Source: Perkinsus marinus ATCC 50983
Taxonomy: Eukaryota; Perkinsozoa; Perkinsida; Perkinsidae
Direction of reading: 5' to 3'
NCBI RefSeq assembly: GCF_000006405.1
Contig: NW_003211646.1
Coordinates: 166,856 to 230,855, forward strand
Length of the DNA stretch: 64,000 nt
Shown: piece by piece, positions 59,688 to 64,000 of the stretch
Numbering within the stretch: the first letter of the stretch is position 1
Layout: every line of letters begins with the position of its first letter
Position numbers and translations under genes: made by a program
Notes under the pieces: generated by a model
The model's database searches: none
Told to the model about the DNA's origin: nothing
The model's input: the letters and a program-made list of their open reading frames with translations, nothing else

Positions 59688-59723
59688 CAACACTGTATCT
59701 ATATGTATAGATACACAGTGTTG
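59688..59723. repeat. Hairpin CAACACTGT...ACAGTGTTG
   Basis: Nine-base perfect arms plus inner ATCTATA/TATAGAT pairing, with a 2-nt asymmetry on the right arm and a minimal loop. It can form a long stem. Confidence 0.75.
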
Positions 59724-60101
59724 AGTAAGTCGAAACTGTTTCCACACGCCTTACTATATTCGAATGCAGTTCATTGGTCTCCGTGATTTATCACTGATAA
59801 ATTATCAGAACCCGGGGAACGTGAAGCGATGTACCCTGGCTAGGATCTCTATAGTCTGCAACGCTGAGCGTGCCTACGTATTAGCGCTCAAGAGTTTCTT
59901 GAAAAGAGGTGATTGTGCTGTAACTTACCTATTCACGTTCCGTGATTGAGGGATTTGGCCCTTGCGAGAGCTGCCGTCGTCGAGACTGCCGGTTGTAGAT
60001 CACCTTCTTTGGTTACTTTGCTCGGAAAGATTTTGCCGAGATGTGACGTCTCCGTTAGATTATAGTATGACCATCATACCCAACATACTATACTCTTTCT
60101 G

Positions 60102-60136
60102 CCTTTAATATCGATCTAATAGATCGATATTAAAGG
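60102..60136. repeat. Perfect 16-bp inverted repeat with 3-nt loop
   Basis: CCTTTAATATCGATCT (60102-60117), loop AAT, AGATCGATATTAAAGG (60121-60136). Sits just before the first transposase-like remnant, so it may mark an element end or insertion hotspot. Confidence 0.9.
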
Positions 60137-60149
60137 ATAGTATCCCGTC

Positions 60150-60790
60150 CTCGGTATCGTTGTCGCAGGGAGCACTCCCTACAGAGAACTTCAAGTCTGT
60201 TTCCGGAAGATCAAGTCCCGCATCGATATCATATCGTGCAGGATGGTTGAACCATCATGGTTTCACTGTGTTCACAGACAATTTCTGTTGCGGCAGATTC
60301 TCCGACAGCACGCGATCTACTGAAGTCGATGCGTAGGGTATCCAATATCGGCTCCTGATGTGCAGCTCGTATACGTTACATCAGAACGTCCGCTTTTGAC
60401 TTCATGCTCAACGCAAAGCTCTACTTTGCCATCTGCGCGGTATTGGAGGCTCCAATTTGGAGCACTTTCCGCTCGTTCGAGCAATCATTTTATATCTCCG
60501 GAAGGGAATCAGCCTGATTCAATCAGGAGCTTTTGAGGAGGCAGAGCGCGGAAAAAGCTGAAGTCGATGGAGGCAAGGATGCCAGTCCGACGACGTCCAG
60601 AAGCGTCTTGTCGTAAGACTCTCATGACGCTCTGTGCGTCAAACGCTACCAAATGTTGAGATGCTACAAAGACCGCTCAGTGTCACGGTGCCGATAATGG
60701 CTCGGTAACCTCACTAACAGAGGACTTCTGGATCAACTACACCAGTCTCTTACGACACATTGATGGCTCTTGGTCTAGTGACGAATCTTC
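60150..60790 (+). pseudogene. Degenerate copy of DDE-transposase-like sequence (copy 1)
   Basis: Nucleotide similarity to 62020-62655 across most of the length. Matching blocks include CAAGTCCCGCATCGATATC / TCAAGTCCCGTATGGATGTC, CACAGACAATTTCTGTTGC / CACGGACAATGCATGTTGT, and the block encoding NFW..YTSLLRHID. Many stops and small indels break the frames. It ends abruptly near 60790, short of the last part seen in copy 2. Confidence 0.7.
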
Positions 60791-61319
60791 GGAAAAGGAA
60801 GGAGTCTCCACTGGGTCGATCCGCTCCGGAAGGAGCTCTTCTTCAGCAGCCGAGGCTGTCTGCTGAGGTTGGACAGCGATGTCTGCTGAGGTTGGAGCGG
60901 TTTCGCTAGAGTTGACCTGTATTCCAGAACAATACAAGACTATCACACCATGTGATTCGCCAGACCTAAGACTTAGAGTCTAAAATTCAGACGTGGTCGA
61001 GCTGGATGCTGCTGATTCTGTCTAGCGGTATGATACCGCCGGTATCCCATTTGTTTGGCGATAAGATTCAGGCATGACACGCACGTACATTCCGCATTAT
61101 CAGTAAGGATCTCCAGGGCGGATATTTTCAAAGACATTTCTACGAGTTGAGTTGAGCTATATACGTCTGCTCTGAAGCGGAATATGAACTCTTGAGCGAG
61201 CTAGTCTATGAGGCTACGGCTGTAGTACTAGTACGATAGCCTCACGATGAGCCTCCAATGGCCTGGTGAAGCATCGGCTGTATAGTGGCTGGCCGGATTC
61301 CCTCATCATCAATAAATCA

Positions 61320-61440
61320 GGGTGTCGGAAAAGGGGTTCCAAAACGGCCGAAAGTTTCAGAGGAAACTTTCCGGGAATTTTCCCGAAAGTTTCGGAAAGT
61401 TGGGCAACCCACACTGTGGGTCTCCGTCGCACGGCGCTTT
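61320..61440. repeat. Cluster of short inverted repeats upstream of transposase copy 2
   Basis: GAAAGTTTC / GGAAACTTTC / GGGAATTTTCCC / CCCACACTGTGGG occur close together, all palindromic or complementary to each other. Probably a subterminal or terminal part of the DNA element. Confidence 0.5.
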
Positions 61441-61532
61441 CAAGGATGTGGCACGCCCCAAGACCGTCGTCGGTGAGCCTGACGGTTGGCCCTCGGCTCT
61501 GATTATCCTGAGGCGGCAATGGGTGTTCAGGA

Positions 61533-62780
61533 GTGCAGACGCACTTGGTTATGCACCAGCGATCGTTTTCTGGGGACTTTGCCCAGCTACACAGCTTCGC
61601 TTCCAATTTTGTCCTATCTGGTCACGCGCAGAATGCGGTCAGTATGGGGGCTATCTTGAGAGTGAGACGAGGGGCCACTCTGCAATCTAAAGTGGATATT
61701 TTTAATGGGTTATCAAATTTCGCCTTATCCCGTCGTCGGGCCTTGTACCAAAAAACCGTCGATCACTGGCGCGAGGAGACACTCTTCCGGTATGACCCGA
61801 GTCTGAAGGAATTGCCAGATTCCGAGCTTGCCATCCTTGATCCAGGGGGCCGGATGACCTATTACCTCTTGCGTAATAGGTTTATTACCGATTATCAGAG
61901 ATGCAAACCCAGTTTGCTACAGGAACTCTCAGCTCACAAGGTTGACGGAGTCTCGAAGCTCGACCACAGCAGAGCTGCGTCGAAGAAGCTGACGATAATA
62001 CGCGCTGGGGGGCTACATATGCTGTAGTATCGACGGCAATAATGTCATACATAATATCGGTGTCACAGGAGGCATTTCCTATAAAGAGCTTGAAGTCTGC
62101 TTCCGAGAGCTCAAGTCCCGTATGGATGTCGGGGAGGATGGACTCACTGTTTTCACGGACAATGCATGTTGTGGCAGCTCCTCCAGCTTACGATCGACAA
62201 AAGTGGATGCGTGCGGTATCCCAGATCGTCTCATCCAAACCAAATCAAATTGTTTGCATTCTATTCTACGCTTAACGCGGAGTTGCAATTTGCGATCCGT
62301 GCGGTATGGCAGCTTCTCCCGCTCGCTCAAGCAGGCCTCTTTCGTATCTCCGAAGGGGGATCTGGAGATTCTGAGGAGCCAGACTGCGAAGGAAGCTGGT
62401 GTCGATGGTAACAAAGATGCCAACATCCCGCCGACGTCCAAAAGTGTCTTACGTCGTTTTGTACCAAATGCTGAGATGCTATGGAGGCGGTTAGAGCGCG
62501 TGGTGAATTGCTATGTTGCGCTCGACGAGGAGGCCGCTCAGTGTCACGACGCCAATAATGGGTCGGTCACCTTTCTGACAGAAAACTTCTGGATGAAGTA
62601 CACCAGTCTACTACGGCACATTGACAGCTCCTGTGCCAATGACGACCCTTCCTCTCAAGTTTACATCAAGGATGCGTCTGGCGCATACCGGTGTCGGAGA
62701 TCTACCTCGCACTGCGAGTCGAGGCATTCCGTGATACGCCGCTCAATGGCATCTCTGACTCGGTGCGGGCCAGCTCTATG
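61533..62780 (+). pseudogene. DDE-type transposase-like gene, frameshifted (copy 2)
   Basis: Three frames carry pieces in the right order. The first (61533-62027) has LAILDPGGRMTYYLLRNRFI and LDHSRAASKKL, a candidate first catalytic Asp. A second frame has VIHNIGVTGGISYKELEVCF, then GLTVFTDNACCGSSSS, a TDN-C-C motif and candidate second Asp, and later NFWMKYTSLLRHIDSSCAND and GAYRCRRSTSHCESRHSVIR, a candidate Glu. A third frame has AFYSTLNAELQFAIRAVW between them. The order D, TDNxCC, Y-x-C-R-x-T-S-x-x-E-x-x-H matches a class of DDE transposases common in protists and fish whose exact superfamily name I do not assign. At least two frameshifts imply a dead copy. Confidence 0.6.
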
Positions 62781-62821
62781 GGACGCTCGACTTTTCTGGG
62801 ATGTCACTATGGCGCATCGGA

Positions 62822-62878
62822 GAACCACCGGTGGTGGTTCCCAACAACTCGGTGGTAGTCCACCACCGAGTTGTTGGG
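62822..62878. repeat. Double hairpin at transposase/LINE boundary
   Basis: GAACCACCGGTGGTGGTTC (62822-62840) is immediately followed by CCCAACAACTCGGTGG (62840-62855), loop TAGTCCA, CCACCGAGTTGTTGGG (62863-62878). Arms of the second are perfect over 16 bp. It marks the border between the transposase remnant and the reverse transcriptase. Confidence 0.92.
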
Positions 62879-64000
62879 CGCGCCCGTCACTTCCATCCCT
62901 TTCATTCTCGAGGAGCTGAGTCTTACGGATGCCTCGGGCAAGCCGATGTCTTTCGTAGGGGATGGCAATAGTACTTTCGGCTCCGACTACTTGCGTGACG
63001 CAATTTGTGTCAGAGTGACAAGAAGTTGTACGACGATCTGTTCTGATGCACCTGAGACGGATGGAGATGAAGGTTGGGAATATACAGAGACAGAGGGTGA
63101 GGGACACCGGGAAGGGATGCCCACAAGGGGCCATTTTGTCGCCGTTGATCTTCGCTACAGTGGTACATAAAATCTGTGAGGAATGTTCCGAAGAATTGGA
63201 AAGAGTGCTGCCCAACTGTAGGGTGAGTATCCTCGGCTATGCTGACGATATTTACTTGTGCATTGAGCTCAAGGATCCGAGATCGTGTGAGCAGGCGGAG
63301 AGAATAATATCGGAGAGCCTAGACATTGTGGCGCGCATATCTGGGGAGTACGGCCTTCGGCTGAACCAAGCCAAAACAGCAATATGCTGCAACTTTAAAG
63401 GGTTGGAGGAACTACCGACGTATAACAAAAGCATGTAAATTCTCGGAATCACGCTCACAGCAACCCACAGCTTTACCCTGCACCTCAAGGAAAGATTACT
63501 GAAGGCCAGGCAAGTGACGAATAGGCTAATGTTTATGATTAAGGGGAGATATGGCCTGAACGTAAGGAACTGCCTAAGCATATTGGATAGAGTATTGGTA
63601 CCCATAGCCACGTATGGTCTGGAGGTATGCTCGCTCAGCTTGTGTAACATATCGTACAAGCGGCAGATTGATTCAATCTACTGTGATTACCTCAGGAAGG
63701 CACTTAGGCTTCCGTCGGAAGCCTTCCGAGATCCACCCCGCTACCCTTCATTTATTTGGTGACAAACAGGGCACCGCTGAGCAGGAAGGTATTAGATGGC
63801 GTAGTAATACGCCATCATCATACCAAACCGGCAGATGTGCTAGTGAGCAAAAGATCGAAGAAGAAGAGAGAGAAGTGGGAGAGGGAGATAGAGGAGAGAA
63901 ATATCCCAGCCGGATACGAAGGAGAGGTAGCCTGGAACTCCAAGTCGTATCTGGGGTATTCAATGGACATCCAGCTCTTTGCCGACAAGGAGAGCTCGAT
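62871..64000 (+). pseudogene. Broken LINE-type reverse transcriptase, runs off the window
   Basis: Reverse transcriptase motifs: GCPQGAILSPLIF, then GYADDIYLCIELKD with the catalytic YADD, then YGLRLNQAKTAI. An in-frame TAA at 63436 interrupts the continuation ILGITLTATHSFTLHLKERL, after which the thumb-like region goes on (VPIATYGLEVCSLSLCNISY, IDSIYCDYLRKALRLPSEAF) to a TGA near 63760. A further open frame, SKKKREKWEREIEERNIPAG, continues past 64000. The order and spacing fit a non-LTR retrotransposon of the kind with a single long ORF2. A frame change before GCPQG and the stop show that it is not intact. The 5' part is missing, replaced by the hairpin junction. Confidence 0.78.

Larger units (their letters stand above)
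58684..60150. other. Hairpin-rich non-coding region
   Basis: No gene supported. Contains palindromes and hairpins at 59588-59606, 59607-59619 and 59688-59723 and an AT-rich patch at 58980-59050. It borders the transposase remnants and may be element flank or terminus. Confidence 0.4.

Overview
The window is eukaryotic nuclear DNA, most likely from a perkinsozoan alveolate of the Perkinsus type. This is inferred from three things: dense genes with very short GT-AG introns (mostly 38-62 nt), an AP2-like protein, and RAP/helical-repeat organelle-type proteins. I rebuilt genes by joining exons in frame by hand. Where I give exon coordinates, each junction has GT and AG and the exon sum is a multiple of three.

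Left part (1-9 kb): a coiled-coil gene (minus), an AP2-like factor (plus), a long TAG microsatellite, and three tandem membrane RING-H2 genes (plus). Next comes a run of minus-strand housekeeping genes (10.0-21.4 kb): PPAN/Ssf1 (pre-60S assembly), AAR2 (U5 snRNP), an AKTIP/FTS-type E2 variant, a RAP-type helical-repeat protein, and a UQCC1/Cbp3 complex III assembly chaperone. The chaperone is divergent from a small, probably mitochondrial, membrane protein. Then follow a secreted vanin-like carbon-nitrogen hydrolase, a Thr/Pro-rich secreted protein, a cysteine-rich neighbour, and a repeat-rich spacer with a short inverted-repeat element.

Middle (27.9-46.9 kb): a long coiled-coil gene, a basic hypothetical gene and VPS18 (HOPS/CORVET) on plus. 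On minus are ORC3, guanylate kinase and PEX4. PEX11 lies on plus, head to head with PEX4.

Right part (48.5-64 kb): a deacetylase-fold protein with a PHD finger inside the fold and altered zinc ligands, a two-exon hypothetical protein (minus), a single-span membrane protein, a second RAP protein, and a decayed mobile-element zone. That zone holds two diverged copies of a DDE-transposase-like sequence, several near-perfect hairpins, and a broken LINE-type reverse transcriptase running off the right edge.

Functional links: PEX4 with PEX11 (peroxisome); AKTIP with VPS18 (FTS-Hook-FHIP to HOPS trafficking); PPAN and AAR2 (RNP assembly); UQCC1, its divergent neighbour and the RAP proteins (mitochondrion or organelle). 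Most of the roughly 25 genes are conserved single-copy cell-biology genes. The novel points are the PHD-interrupted pseudo-deacetylase, the RING array, the peroxisomal head-to-head pair and the hairpin-rich element zone.
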